Part shown: positions 41,959 to 51,674 of the stretch, piece after piece | How positions within the stretch are numbered: the stretch's first letter is position 1 | Layout of the letters: each line of letters begins with the position of its first letter | From: Burkholderiales bacterium | Lineage (GTDB): Bacteria; Pseudomonadota; Gammaproteobacteria; Burkholderiales; Burkholderiaceae_D | Assembly (NCBI GenBank): GCA_016200895.1 | Contig: JACQDX010000104.1 | Coordinates: 124,001 to 188,000, forward strand | Length of the DNA: 64,000 bases | Direction of reading: 5' to 3' | The notes under the pieces: generated by a model | Database searches by the model: none | Told to the model about the DNA's origin: nothing | The model's input: only the letters and a program-made list of their open reading frames with translations | Made by a program: the position numbers and the translations under genes

Positions 41959-43656
41959 CTATTTGCCTGCATCTTGCGCAATCTTACGGAGGGTTTCCAA
42001 CGTTGCACCTGGCGTGATCAGATTGCCGTCATAGCGCAGTTCTATCAAGGCTGGCAGATGGTGCTGGCGGCTGTGTGCCAATGCTCTTTCCAGTGCGGGT
42101 GCAAATTCTGCGGTGGTATTGACGATTTCACCACTGCCGCCAAAGGCGCGGGCCAGTGCGGCAAAATCAGGATTATGCAATTCCGTACCTGATACGCGCG
42201 CGGGGAATTCTTTCTCCTGATGCATGCGTATGGTGCCATACATGCCGTTATTAAAGACGATGATGATGACGCCTGCCTTGTATTGCACGGCAGTTGCCAG
42301 TTCCTGGCCATTCATCAGGTATTCGCCATCGCCAGCAAAGGTGATGACAGTACGTTCTGGGTCTATGATCTTGGCAGCAATGCCAGATGGCACGCTATAG
42401 CCCATGGCGCCAGAGGTGGGTGCCAACTGGGTGCGCATGCTGCCGTATGGGAAGTAACGGTGCGCCCAGGTGGCGTAATTGCCTGCACCATTGGTGATGA
42501 TGGTGTCTTTTGGTGCCAGGCGCTTGATGTCCTGTACTACTTGCCACAGGTTCAGGGGAGCGTTTTCTTTGGCGAAAATCGCTGGTTCGGTTTGCCAGGC
42601 CAGCAAGTCGGCTTTGGCTTCGCTGACTGTTGCCTTCCATTTAGTGGCGGCGTCCAGGCCTTCCATCTCGGCCAGGGCTTCGGCAATTTCCTTCATGCCG
42701 CTGTTGATCATCAGGTCAGCCTGATAGACACGGCCCAGTTCCAGTGCGTCGCTATGGATATGTACCAGTTTCTGTTTGGGGATCGGTGCTTCCAGGACGC
42801 TGTAACCGCTAGTTGTCATTTCACCCAAGCGCGGGCCTATGGCAATGATCAGGTCGGCATCCTTTAGTCTTTGTGCCAGCTTGGGGTTGATACCTATGCC
42901 GACGTCACCGATGTAGTTGGGATGGGCATTGTCCATCAAATCCTGGAAGCGGAAGGCGCAAGCTACCGGCAAGTGATTGCTGGTAGCGAATTCGCTGATG
43001 TGCTGGCAGGCTGCCTTGTCCCAGCCGCTGCCGCCCAGTAAAAGTACAGGGCGTTGCGACACGGTCAGCATATTGCGCAGTTGTGCCAGTTGCTGTGGCG
43101 AGGCTGATGCCTGCACCGGTGTGTAATGACGAGTGTCGGCTACTTCCGCCACCTGGGCCAGCATGTCTTCTGGCAATGCCAGTACGACAGGGCCGGGGCG
43201 GCCGCTGGTGGCTACCTGGAAGGCGCGGGCGATATATTCAGGCACGCGGTCAGCGCGGTCTATCTGGGCTACCCATTTCGCCATCTGGCCAAACATGCGG
43301 CGGTAGTCTATTTCCTGAAAGGCTTCACGCTCGACAAAATCATTGCCGACCTGGCCTATGAACAAAATCATTGGCGTTGAATCCTGGTAAGCCGTATGCA
43401 CACCGATAGAGGCATTGGTCGCACCCGGCCCGCGGGTGACAAAACAAATGCCGGGTTTGCCTGTCATCTTGCCATAGGCGTCTGCCATGAAGGCAGCGCC
43501 GCCTTCCTGGCGGTTGATGATGAAACGTATGGGGCTGTCATGCAGGGCGTCCAACACCGGCAAATAACTCTCGCCAGGTACACCAAAGATGGTATCGACA
43601 CCGTGGACTTGCAGGGCATCCACAATCAACTGGCCGCCAGAACGTGATTTCAGCAT
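41959..43656 (-). CDS. Thiamine-diphosphate enzyme of the acetolactate synthase/oxalyl-CoA decarboxylase type
   Basis: A 565-residue ThDP-dependent enzyme. The N-terminal Pyr domain has GVDTIFGVPGESYLPVLDAL and the activating Glu in INRQEGGAAFMADAYG. The central domain follows, and the PP domain has GDGEYLMNGQEL...NNGMYG, the ThDP/Mg motif. It resembles catabolic acetolactate synthase-like proteins. There is no regulatory small subunit or biosynthetic ilv neighbour, so the exact reaction is open. The frame opens at TTG 43665, but ATG 43656 is preferred. Confidence 0.88.
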   Translation of the reverse strand: MLKSRSGGQLIVDALQVHGVDTIFGVPGESYLPVLDALHDSPIRFIINRQEGGAAFMADAYGKMTGKPGICFVTRGPGATNASIGVHTAYQDSTPMILFIGQVGNDFVEREAFQEIDYRRMFGQMAKWVAQIDRADRVPEYIARAFQVATSGRPGPVVLALPEDMLAQVAEVADTRHYTPVQASASPQQLAQLRNMLTVSQRPVLLLGGSGWDKAACQHISEFATSNHLPVACAFRFQDLMDNAHPNYIGDVGIGINPKLAQRLKDADLIIAIGPRLGEMTTSGYSVLEAPIPKQKLVHIHSDALELGRVYQADLMINSGMKEIAEALAEMEGLDAATKWKATVSEAKADLLAWQTEPAIFAKENAPLNLWQVVQDIKRLAPKDTIITNGAGNYATWAHRYFPYGSMRTQLAPTSGAMGYSVPSGIAAKIIDPERTVITFAGDGEYLMNGQELATAVQYKAGVIIIVFNNGMYGTIRMHQEKEFPARVSGTELHNPDFAALARAFGGSGEIVNTTAEFAPALERALAHSRQHHLPALIELRYDGNLITPGATLETLRKIAQDAGK

Positions 43657-43745
43657 GATAGACAATGATTAAAAGTAAAAGCAGTACGCTACCAGAAAGC
43701 CTGCTTAATTTGCATCGTATTTGAGGCTTATGCACGGAATTATCA

Positions 43746-43785
43746 TTGAATAGGTTAGATAAACTAACCCTGGATAAGGTAGAAT
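43746..43785 (+). promoter_or_regulatory. Likely promoter of the RNase P RNA gene
   Basis: TAGAAT at 43780-43785 is a fair -10 located 7 bases before the RNA start. The -35 is unclear (TTAGAT at 43755 or TTGAAT at 43746). A GGTTAG-ataaa-CTAACC inverted repeat (43753-43769) lies where the -35 would be. Confidence 0.4.
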
Positions 43786-43792
43786 AGCGCCC

Positions 43793-44139
43793 GAAGCAGG
43801 CCAGACAATCGCTGGTTGCCTTGAGCAATCAAGGTGACGGGAGGAAGGTCCGGACTCCATAGAGCAGGGTGACGGCTAACGGCCGTACGTTGAAAGCCAG
43901 GGCGCAAGTTTTGGTATAAGACGAGGAATAGGGCCACAGAGACGAGCGTATTTAGTTAAGGTGAAACGCGGTAACCTCCACCCGGAGCAATTTCAAATAG
44001 GCACGCGTTGATGTGGCTCGCGGAGCGTGCGGGTAGAAAGCTTGAGCGGCGGAGCAATCCGTCGCCTAGAGGAATGATTGTCATAGCAGACGGCAGCAAT
44101 GCCTATGCCGTAACAGAATCCGGCCTACCGGCCTGCTTC
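43793..44139 (+). ncRNA. rnpB: RNase P RNA, bacterial type A
   Basis: The 347-nt catalytic RNA of RNase P, which trims tRNA 5' ends. The 5' end GAAGCAGGCCAGACAATCGC and 3' end CCGGCCTGCTTC pair as helix P1. Conserved blocks are present: GAGGAAGGTCCGGACTCC (43849 region), AGAGCAGGGTGACGGC, GGTGAAACGCGGTAACCTCCACCCGGAGCAA, and TAGAGGAATGATTG with ACAGAATCCGGCCTA for P4. It lies between the TPP enzyme gene (divergent) and the GGDEF-EAL gene. Confidence 0.95.
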
Positions 44140-44531
44140 AATTTATTTGGATTTGCACAAAATCGCCCCAGTTGCGCTCAGTTCACTATTTAGCTCCCGC
44201 CTTTACCTTTCCTTGTACTAAAGTACTGTCCTCGTCGCCACGGTGAATTCGGGGTTTCAGGCAATATATTGTCTGCCGACGTAACGAACCGCTCTTGCAA
44301 GGACGGTTTCCTAAAGCATGGCCTTGCTGGCACAATTTTGTGTAAGTCCTATTATTTAATTTGCACATTTCTTTGACTCCGTCCCAAACGCCCTCACAAT
44401 ATGCCGCAGTCCGCACCAGACTGTCGCCATCAAGCATCATTCCTTGCAAGCAAGCCCTTGTTCTGAAAATACCAGTGGTACACTGGTGCAATACGTTCTA
44501 CTGAGGCTGTATCTACAAAAACTGCAAACGC
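44140..44531. other. Intergenic region between rnpB and the GGDEF-EAL gene
   Basis: About 390 bases. It includes a GAACCG/CGGTTTC hairpin near 44287-44312. No gene is recognised; a minus-strand open frame here does not look like a protein. It should hold the promoter of the signalling gene. Confidence 0.45.
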
Positions 44532-47500
44532 ATGGAGACTGGCGGTCTGAAAAAAGAGCGCGATGTGCCTATACTGGCATTCGTAATTTGCATCTGCCTG
44601 ATTGCAGTCGCGATCATAGGGCAGAGCTGGTGGTCTATAGCCCAAGATAAAACACTGACCATCAATGCTGCGCAGGAACATAATTTTCTCGCAGTGCGCA
44701 TGCTTGAAGAGCATGTCAGCGAAGTCATGCGTGGTGTGGTACGAGTCACCACGGTGGCAAGTGGCGAAGTTCTGTCAGAAACCAAAGTATCGGCTCCTGA
44801 CGCCAGGCAGTTGCAGCAAATCCTCGCAATGCAAAGGCAGGAATCTGAATCCATACATGCGCTTTCCGTATTTGACTCTCAAGGAAAATGGCTGGCATCC
44901 AGTCAGATGGGGGCGGCTTTACCTGCGCCTGAAAAAATTGAAAACCAGCGCCATGTAAAATTTTTGCTTGAGCATCCTGACGATACCAGGGTAGTGCTGG
45001 GTGATGCTTATCAATTGAGCCAGTCCGGTCAGTGGGTTTTGCCTGTGCTTAAAAACTTTTTTGATAAAACTGGAAAACGCGCAGGCTTGATACAAGCTGA
45101 TATTCAGCTTCGTTATCTTTATGATTTCTATGAGCGCATTGCTCTTGGCAGTGGTGCCAGCATCGTCTTGTATGATGAGTCCGGCAGAAAATTGGCTGCC
45201 GCTGGCTTGAAAGAGCGTGATTATTCCAAGTCTGTCGTCAATAGCATCATCCGCAATAAGTCACAGGAAGGGGCGCTGCGGGATGACGATGAAGAAGGCA
45301 AGGCCTGGTTGATCAGTTATCGCAAAATCAGTGATTTTCCCTTGATCCTGGTCTATGCACGTGAGAGTAATGTCATATTGACAGACTGGAATGCCAGGGT
45401 CACGCAAAAGATCATGGTGACAGCGGCAACGGCTGGTTTCATATTTTTACTGGCATTGATGCTGTTATGGCAAATTCGGCATTTGCGCGACTCCAAAAAT
45501 CGGCTTGAGGCCAGTGAGAGTCGTTACCGGCTCATTTATCAGGGCGCACAGGATGCCATCCTGCTCATCAGCCGTGACTATATTTATGTCGATTGCAACC
45601 CGGCTGCCGTCGCCTTCTTTGGTGTCAATAGCCAGGAAGAAGTGATAGGGCGTAAGGTAGGCAGTTTCTCACCCAGCGTCCAATCCGTTGTCGGTTATGT
45701 CTCCCAGGACAAGGATGTGCTGGTAGCTACCCTGGTAGACCAGGCTTTTAAAGGACATCCACAACGCTTTGAATGGGTGACAGTCAGGAATGATCAGATA
45801 CAGCACACAGAAATTTCCTTGAGCCGGGTTGAAGTTGATGGTGAAATGCTCTTGTTTTGCGTAGAGCGTGATATCAATGCGCGCAAATATAGCGAGTTAT
45901 TGATTGCCGGACAAAACCGCTTGCTGAAACTCATCGGTGGTGAAGAAGAGCTGACTTCCATATTAGAGGCCATCAGTCAGTTTGTTGAAAAACTGTGCCC
46001 TCATTGGCGTTGCGGCATACAACTGCTGGCTGATGACAGGCGCAGCTTTGCCCATGCTACCGGCAGCCGTTTCCCTGAAGTTTTGCTGGCACAGATTCCT
46101 GGCATGACAGTAACCCACGGTAGCGGCATCTGGTCTGAGACTGTATTGACCATGGAGCCTATCTGGTTGCGTGAATTTTTGCAGGCGCCCGCCATGCAAT
46201 TCGTTAATGGGGCAGAAACCCTGGTCGAATTTTCTTCTTGCTCAGCCTGGCCCATCTTTGGCAAGAACGGCCAGTTGCTCGGCAGCTTCACTCTGTTTTC
46301 ATATAGCCGTGAACCGCTCGGCGAAAAAGACCTGGGCCTGGTCAGGATCACGGTGGATATTGCCGGCATTGCCATAGAAGGTCGGCGTTCAGAAAAGAAA
46401 ATCATGCAGCTCGCCCATTATGATGAGCTGACGGGGTTGCCAAACCGCTTCCTGTATAACCAGCATCTGGCGCGTTCGCTGGCCATTGCTGAGCGTAACC
46501 GCAGTCAACTGGCTGTGTTATTCCTCGACCTGGACCGGTTTAAAAACATCAATGACACTTTTGGTCATGACGAGGGCGACAATGTCTTGCGCACCATTGC
46601 ACTCAGTTTCCGGCAATGCCTGCGCGAATCCGACATTATTGCCAGGATAGGCGGTGACGAATTCATCCTCCTGATCGACCAGTTCAATGAGGCACGTGAC
46701 CTTGGCGATGTTGCTGACAAACTTTTGTATGCGGCTGCCCAGCCTTTCGAGATAGACGGGCAGGAATGCCAGCTCAGTGCCAGCATAGGTATTGCCACTT
46801 TCCCGGCTGACGGCAGGGATGCGCAGACCCTGCTGAAAAATGCAGACATTGCCATGTACAAGGCAAAAAACAAGGGCAAGGATAATTACCAGTTCTATGC
46901 CTCGGAAATGAATACCCATACCGTGGAGAGACTGGCCTTTGAAGCGCGCTTGCGCAAGGCACTGGAGCGACGCGAGTTTGTCGTCCATTACCAGCCTAAG
47001 CTGGATGTCAAAACCGAGCGCATCGTTGGTGCTGAAGCACTGGTACGCTGGAACCACCCTGAACGTGGGGTATTGTCACCGGTTGAATTCATCGCCCTGG
47101 CAGAAGAGGCGGGCCTGATCGCCCGTCTGGGCATGCTGGTACTCGACATCGCCTGCCGCGACATATTGAGTTTCCGTAATGTTGACAAGGATTTTGGCCG
47201 GGTGGCAATCAATCTGTCCGGGGCACAGTTCAATGATGTGCACATGCTGGAAGAGGTCAAGAGCGTCGTCGATTTCTGGCGCGTGCCTGCCAATTCCATC
47301 GAATTTGAGATTACCGAAAGCATGGTCATGCATAACCGTGAGCAAGCCATTTTGCTCATGGATGGTCTCAAGGAAGCTGGTTTTACACTCTCTATAGATG
47401 ATTTTGGTACAGGCTATTCCTCGCTGGCCTACCTGAAGCGCTTCCCTGTTGATAGCGTCAAGGTTGACCGTTCCTTCATTAAAGACATCCCTGAAGACCC

Positions 47501-47705
47501 AAATGACACCGCCATCGTGCTGGCCATAGTCGCCATGGCACATACCTTGGGCATCAAGGTGATTGCCGAGGGCGTGGATTCAGCCATACAGCTGGAAACC
47601 TTGCGTGAATGCAAATGCGATGAATTCCAGGGTTTCTATTTCAGCAAGGCCGTCCCGGACAAGGAATTTTTGCAATTATTGCAGCGTCAAAGAAGGGAAA
47701 CTTAA
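44532..47705 (+). CDS. Membrane sensor with Cache, PAS, GAF, GGDEF and EAL domains
   Basis: A 1057-residue cyclic-di-GMP enzyme. The first helix (about 14-34) and second helix (about 300-318) enclose a periplasmic double-Cache-type sensor. In the cytoplasm follow a PAS domain (about 335-455), a GAF domain (about 470-620), GGDEF from about 630 with intact RIGGDEF near residue 707, and EAL from about 805 with EALVRWNHP near 833 plus DDFGTGYSSL and EGVD motifs. Both catalytic motifs look intact, so it could make or degrade c-di-GMP; the balance is likely set by the sensors. It is monocistronic, and the ribosome site is weak. Confidence 0.92.
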   Translation: METGGLKKERDVPILAFVICICLIAVAIIGQSWWSIAQDKTLTINAAQEHNFLAVRMLEEHVSEVMRGVVRVTTVASGEVLSETKVSAPDARQLQQILAMQRQESESIHALSVFDSQGKWLASSQMGAALPAPEKIENQRHVKFLLEHPDDTRVVLGDAYQLSQSGQWVLPVLKNFFDKTGKRAGLIQADIQLRYLYDFYERIALGSGASIVLYDESGRKLAAAGLKERDYSKSVVNSIIRNKSQEGALRDDDEEGKAWLISYRKISDFPLILVYARESNVILTDWNARVTQKIMVTAATAGFIFLLALMLLWQIRHLRDSKNRLEASESRYRLIYQGAQDAILLISRDYIYVDCNPAAVAFFGVNSQEEVIGRKVGSFSPSVQSVVGYVSQDKDVLVATLVDQAFKGHPQRFEWVTVRNDQIQHTEISLSRVEVDGEMLLFCVERDINARKYSELLIAGQNRLLKLIGGEEELTSILEAISQFVEKLCPHWRCGIQLLADDRRSFAHATGSRFPEVLLAQIPGMTVTHGSGIWSETVLTMEPIWLREFLQAPAMQFVNGAETLVEFSSCSAWPIFGKNGQLLGSFTLFSYSREPLGEKDLGLVRITVDIAGIAIEGRRSEKKIMQLAHYDELTGLPNRFLYNQHLARSLAIAERNRSQLAVLFLDLDRFKNINDTFGHDEGDNVLRTIALSFRQCLRESDIIARIGGDEFILLIDQFNEARDLGDVADKLLYAAAQPFEIDGQECQLSASIGIATFPADGRDAQTLLKNADIAMYKAKNKGKDNYQFYASEMNTHTVERLAFEARLRKALERREFVVHYQPKLDVKTERIVGAEALVRWNHPERGVLSPVEFIALAEEAGLIARLGMLVLDIACRDILSFRNVDKDFGRVAINLSGAQFNDVHMLEEVKSVVDFWRVPANSIEFEITESMVMHNREQAILLMDGLKEAGFTLSIDDFGTGYSSLAYLKRFPVDSVKVDRSFIKDIPEDPNDTAIVLAIVAMAHTLGIKVIAEGVDSAIQLETLRECKCDEFQGFYFSKAVPDKEFLQLLQRQRRET

Positions 47706-48135
47706 TAGCTATATATCGTAACGCAGCCAGTCTGGCATGCAGCGCTGAATGAACTCACTAATTCATCTGCTTTTGACGTGAAAACCTGCCCATGCAGGCA
47801 GGTTTTCAGCGATAATCTGCCCCCGTGTCCATCCTCCTCAGTAAATCAACGTTTATAAATTGTCACTTCAGCGGCTAAAATGCGGCGATCTCCTCTTTCC
47901 TGTAGGCATTTTCCTTAAGTCTTCCATCCCAAAACGCAACAGTCCGGGATAAACACATGGTTATATGTAAGGCGCTACTTTCACTATGTAGTGTAAGTAT
48001 CTAATTTATCAGGATAAATTGTTTGAGGTTGGCTGCGCATCACCTCAAGTGTTAGCGCTAAGTCATTGACTTCATTAGAAATTTTCCCAAATTACCTCAT
48101 AAATACGCTTGACCGGGCTCAAGTCATCCTCTAAA
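47706..48135. other. Intergenic region between the GGDEF-EAL gene and mraZ
   Basis: About 430 bases. It contains a terminator for the GGDEF-EAL gene at 47781-47806 and AT-rich sequence that should include the dcw promoter. No gene was seen. Confidence 0.5.
47781..47806 (+). terminator. Terminator of the GGDEF-EAL gene
   Basis: AAAACCTGCC and GGCAGGTTTT form a 10-bp stem around a 6-base centre with T at the end, 75 bases beyond the stop. Confidence 0.75.
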
Positions 48136-48170
48136 GTGGGCAATAGTGTGAAAAAGTGTAATTTTGTGGC
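48136..48170 (+). promoter_or_regulatory. MraZ operator: four GTG-type boxes at 10-bp spacing
   Basis: GTGGG, GTGTG, GTGTA and GTGGC start at 48136, 48146, 48156 and 48166, separated by 5-base A/T-rich spacers. Repeated TGGG/GTG-type boxes with 10-bp period upstream of mraZ are the known binding sites of the ring-shaped MraZ repressor. They lie 70-100 bases before the mraZ start, overlapping the expected promoter. Confidence 0.8.
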
Positions 48171-48238
48171 ATAGAATTTCCAATTTCGCTTACATTCCAT
48201 GCGTGGCCAGACAGATTTTCAGGAAAAAGGTAGATAGC

Positions 48239-48667
48239 GTGTTTCAGGGGGCGTCCTCACTCAATCTCGATGCAAAAGGCAGGATGTCCATTCCTGCCCG
48301 GCACCGTGACGCGCTCAATGTACAGTGCGAAGGCCGGATTACCCTGACCCGTCACCCTGACGGTTGCCTTTTGCTTTTCCCGCGCCCTACCTGGGAATCC
48401 CACCGTGAACAAATCGCCGCCTGGCCTATACAGGCGCGTGACTGGAAACGTATTTTTCTCGGCAATGCCTTTGATGTCGAAATGGATGGCGCTGGCCGCA
48501 TTCTGGTCGCGCCTGAATTGCGCAGTGCCGTGGGCATGCAGCGCGATGTCATGCTGCTCGGCATGGGTAGCCATTTTGAGATTTGGGATGCTGCCAAGCT
48601 GGCAGAAAACGAAGCGAAGGCCATTGCTGGCGGCGCTCCTGATGTATTAAACAATTTTTCTTTCTGA
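48239..48667 (+). CDS. mraZ: MraZ, transcriptional regulator of the dcw cluster
   Basis: A 142-residue protein of two SpoVT/AbrB-like halves ([25 protein letters not shown] and [26 protein letters not shown]), each with the conserved D-x-x-GR motif. It forms a DNA-binding ring and represses its own operon. The start is GTG at 48239 with AAGGTAG upstream; the longer open frame from 48164 would run through the operator boxes and is not real. Confidence 0.95.
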   Translation: MFQGASSLNLDAKGRMSIPARHRDALNVQCEGRITLTRHPDGCLLLFPRPTWESHREQIAAWPIQARDWKRIFLGNAFDVEMDGAGRILVAPELRSAVGMQRDVMLLGMGSHFEIWDAAKLAENEAKAIAGGAPDVLNNFSF

Positions 48668-48676
48668 TCGCAGGCA

Positions 48677-49642
48677 ATGAGTATTCAGCAAGCGGCAGAT
48701 TTTACGCACCAGACTGTGCTGTTGCATGAGGCTGTAGACGCCCTCGGCATCACAGATACAGATCAGCGTGCCAGCGGGATTTATGTAGACGGCACCTTTG
48801 GCCGTGGCGGACATAGCCGCCTGATCTTGTCGCAACTGGGCAGCAATGGCCGCCTGATTGCTTTTGACAAAGACACCCAGGCTATCGCCAGTGCAGCAGA
48901 AATACAAGACCCGCGTTTCCATATCGTGCATGACAGTTTTGCAGCTATCGGTGATGCCTTGCCTGACTGTGGTGTAGTCAAGGTCGATGGCATCTTGATG
49001 GATTTGGGCATTTCATCCCCGCAGGTGGATGATGCCAGCCGGGGGTTCAGCTTCAGGTCTGATGGTCCGCTGGACATGCGTATGGATACCACGCGTGGCA
49101 TGTCGGCTGCCGAATGGCTGGCGACTGCCGAAGAAGAACAAATTACGGAGGTTATAAAAAATTATGGGGAAGAACGGTTTGCTTTTCAGATTGCAAAGGC
49201 GATTGTTGCTCGCAGGAAAACAGACGCCATTCGTGGAACACGACAGCTCGCAGAAATCGTCGCACACGCCGTCAAAACTCGCGAGAAGGGTAAAGACCCG
49301 GCAACTCGCACCTTTCAGGCTATACGGATTTTCATCAATCAGGAGCTTGAAGATCTCGAAATAGGTTTGGCCGCAGCGTACGAGGCACTGGCCCCGTATG
49401 GTCGCATGTCGGTGATCAGTTTTCATTCGCTCGAAGATCGCATCGTGAAGCAGTTCTTTGCTTCCAAGGTCAAGGTGGAGCAGCCTGACCGTCGTTTGCC
49501 TATACGTCATGTCGATTTGCCGAAACCGCAAATGCGTTTGCTGAACCGCATCAAGCCTACCGAGGCTGAGGTCAGCGCCAATCCGCGCTCGCGTTCGGCA
49601 ATTTTGCGGGTGGCAGAGCGTTTGCCTGAGGTAGGCGCATGA
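48677..49642 (+). CDS. rsmH: RsmH, 16S rRNA m4C1402 methyltransferase
   Basis: A 321-residue SAM-dependent enzyme (formerly MraW) that N4-methylates C1402 of 16S rRNA. SAM site [16 protein letters not shown] (about 35-50), [19 protein letters not shown] near 110, and the catalytic-region [14 protein letters not shown] near 250. It follows mraZ after 9 bases, and its stop overlaps the ftsL start (ATGA). Confidence 0.96.
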   Translation: MSIQQAADFTHQTVLLHEAVDALGITDTDQRASGIYVDGTFGRGGHSRLILSQLGSNGRLIAFDKDTQAIASAAEIQDPRFHIVHDSFAAIGDALPDCGVVKVDGILMDLGISSPQVDDASRGFSFRSDGPLDMRMDTTRGMSAAEWLATAEEEQITEVIKNYGEERFAFQIAKAIVARRKTDAIRGTRQLAEIVAHAVKTREKGKDPATRTFQAIRIFINQELEDLEIGLAAAYEALAPYGRMSVISFHSLEDRIVKQFFASKVKVEQPDRRLPIRHVDLPKPQMRLLNRIKPTEAEVSANPRSRSAILRVAERLPEVGA

Positions 49643-49914
49643 GTACCCGCTGGAACATTATCCTGGCAGCGGCATTGATTGCCTGTGCTCTGTCATTGAT
49701 TAATGCGCAGTATCAGGCTCGCCGCCTGTTTATAGAGCTGGAGCGTGAACAAAGTTTAAGCAAGCAATATGAATTGCAATGGACGCAACTGAAACTCGAT
49801 CAATCCACTTTTGGCAAGCACGCACGCATAGAAGCGACGGCGGCGCGTGAATTGAATATGGTGGCAGTCACACCTGACCGTACTCAGTATTTGAAAGCGG
49901 TGGAGACAAAATGA
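49639..49914 (+). CDS. ftsL: FtsL, divisome coiled-coil protein
   Basis: A 91-residue bitopic protein: one transmembrane helix at about residues 7-24 and a periplasmic leucine-zipper-like helix ([26 protein letters not shown]). It joins FtsB and FtsQ in activating FtsWI at midcell. Identification rests on length, topology and position between rsmH and ftsI; it overlaps both by 4 bases. Confidence 0.92.
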   Translation: MSTRWNIILAAALIACALSLINAQYQARRLFIELEREQSLSKQYELQWTQLKLDQSTFGKHARIEATAARELNMVAVTPDRTQYLKAVETK

Positions 49915-51674
49915 GCAGATCAGCAAGTACATCCCGTACCGCCGCTGCACGCGGCGTCGCCTTTTCTTCCAGTCCTGTACTGGACGTGAAGCTGCCTGCC
50001 TGGCGTTCACGCTTTGTGCTGTTTTTGTTGTTTGCAGCATTTATCGCGCTGATCGCCAAAGCCCTGTATCTGCAAGGGTTTACCAATGATTTCCTGAAGC
50101 AGCAAGGTGCCAATCGCTACGCCCGTACGCTTGAGTTGCCAGCCACCCGTGGCAAGATCACTGACCGTAACGGCCAGGTATTGGCTTCATCCGTGCCTGT
50201 CAAAGCCATCTGGGCCATTCCAGATGATGTGCTGGAAGCACCAAAAGAAAAACTGCAGCAACTGGCTAAATTGCTGGACATGACGGAAGCTGAATTGCGC
50301 AAGAAGCTCGATTCTGACCGCCAGTTTGTTTACCTGAAACGCCAGGTTGAGCCTGCTATCTCTGACAAGGTCGTGGCACTGGGCATAGTCGGGATAGAAA
50401 CCCGCAAAGAATATAAACGCTTTTATCCAGAAGGCGAAGTCATGGCCCATGTGGTCGGCTTCACCAATGTAGAAGACGTAGGACAAGAAGGTATAGAGCT
50501 GGCATCGGAAAAAAACCTGGCGGGTAAGACCGGGAGTCGTCGTGTCATCAAAGACAGGCTGGGCCATATTGTTGAAGATATACAAGCCGTGCGCGAACCG
50601 CATGATGGCAAGGATCTGACACTGTCGATCGATAGCAAGATTCAATACATTGCGTTTACGCATTTGAAAGAAGCGGTAGAAAAACACAAGGCCAAAGCAG
50701 GTGGTGCTGTGGTGCTGGATGTGCAAACCGGGGAAGTGCTGGCGCTGGTGAACCTGCCTACCTACAACCCGAATGACCGCTCTGTGCTGACGGGCGCGCA
50801 ATTGCGTAACCGTGTCATGACCGATACTTTTGAACCAGGTTCCACCATGAAACCGGTGACCGTGGCACTGGCTTTGGACACTGGCAGGGTAACACCTGAT
50901 ACCGTATTCCAGACTGCGCCTGGTGTTATGGCTATCGGCCCGGCCTTGATCCATGATGCGCACAAGCAAGGCTCTTTGACAGTCGCGCAAGTCATACAAA
51001 AATCATCGAATATCGGTACGGTGAAAATGGCTTTGCAAATGCCACCGCAAGAAATGTGGGAAATGTTCACGACCCTGGGTTTTGGCCAGCAACCTAAATT
51101 CGGCTTCCCCGGTGCAGTGGCCGGGCGTCTGCGTAATTACAAAAACTGGCGTCCTATTGAGCAAGCCACCATGAGCTATGGCCATGGTATCTCGGTATCG
51201 CTGATACAGATGGCACGCGCCTATATGATTTTTGCCAGAAATGGCGACATGATCCCGCTGACTTTCCAAAAGTCGGCTGAATTGCCACAAGGCTCACGCG
51301 TGATTTCTGAAAAGACCGCAAAACAAATGCGCCTGATGATGGAAGCAGTGACTGAGCCGGGCGGCACTGCCACCCAGGCGCGCATTGCTGGCTACCGAGT
51401 CGCTGGCAAAACAGGCACTGCCCACAAGCTTGAGGGTGGCCGTTATGTAAATAAATATGTGGGTGATTTCGTCGGTTTTGCGCCTGTATCGAATCCGCGC
51501 GTCATCGTCGCGGTCATGATAGACGAACCAACCACTGGCGGTTATTACGGTGGTACCGTTGCCGCCCCGGTATTTGCGGCTATTACGGCGAACGTCCTGC
51601 GTTCGCTGAACGTGCCTCCAGACTCATCCGTCACCAGCATTATTCCTGAGACTAGCGTACAGGAAAGCATGTAA
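49911..51674 (+). CDS. ftsI: FtsI (PBP3), septal peptidoglycan transpeptidase
   Basis: A 587-residue class B penicillin-binding protein. One N-terminal helix (about 36-55) is followed by the pedestal domain (RGKITDRNGQVLASS near 85) and the transpeptidase domain with active-site S311-T-M-K314, S365-S-N367 and K500-T-G502. It crosslinks septal peptidoglycan with FtsW. Its stop shares one base with the murE start. Confidence 0.96.
   Translation: MSRSASTSRTAAARGVAFSSSPVLDVKLPAWRSRFVLFLLFAAFIALIAKALYLQGFTNDFLKQQGANRYARTLELPATRGKITDRNGQVLASSVPVKAIWAIPDDVLEAPKEKLQQLAKLLDMTEAELRKKLDSDRQFVYLKRQVEPAISDKVVALGIVGIETRKEYKRFYPEGEVMAHVVGFTNVEDVGQEGIELASEKNLAGKTGSRRVIKDRLGHIVEDIQAVREPHDGKDLTLSIDSKIQYIAFTHLKEAVEKHKAKAGGAVVLDVQTGEVLALVNLPTYNPNDRSVLTGAQLRNRVMTDTFEPGSTMKPVTVALALDTGRVTPDTVFQTAPGVMAIGPALIHDAHKQGSLTVAQVIQKSSNIGTVKMALQMPPQEMWEMFTTLGFGQQPKFGFPGAVAGRLRNYKNWRPIEQATMSYGHGISVSLIQMARAYMIFARNGDMIPLTFQKSAELPQGSRVISEKTAKQMRLMMEAVTEPGGTATQARIAGYRVAGKTGTAHKLEGGRYVNKYVGDFVGFAPVSNPRVIVAVMIDEPTTGGYYGGTVAAPVFAAITANVLRSLNVPPDSSVTSIIPETSVQESM

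Noticed and set aside
44186-44491. Minus-strand open frame of 101 codons between rnpB and the GGDEF-EAL gene
   Set aside because: No family resemblance or ribosome site, and it has a random-looking composition.
48164-48238. Upstream extension of mraZ to an ATG at 48164
   Set aside because: It would cross the MraZ operator and has no homology; the GTG at 48239 has a proper ribosome site and matches the family start.
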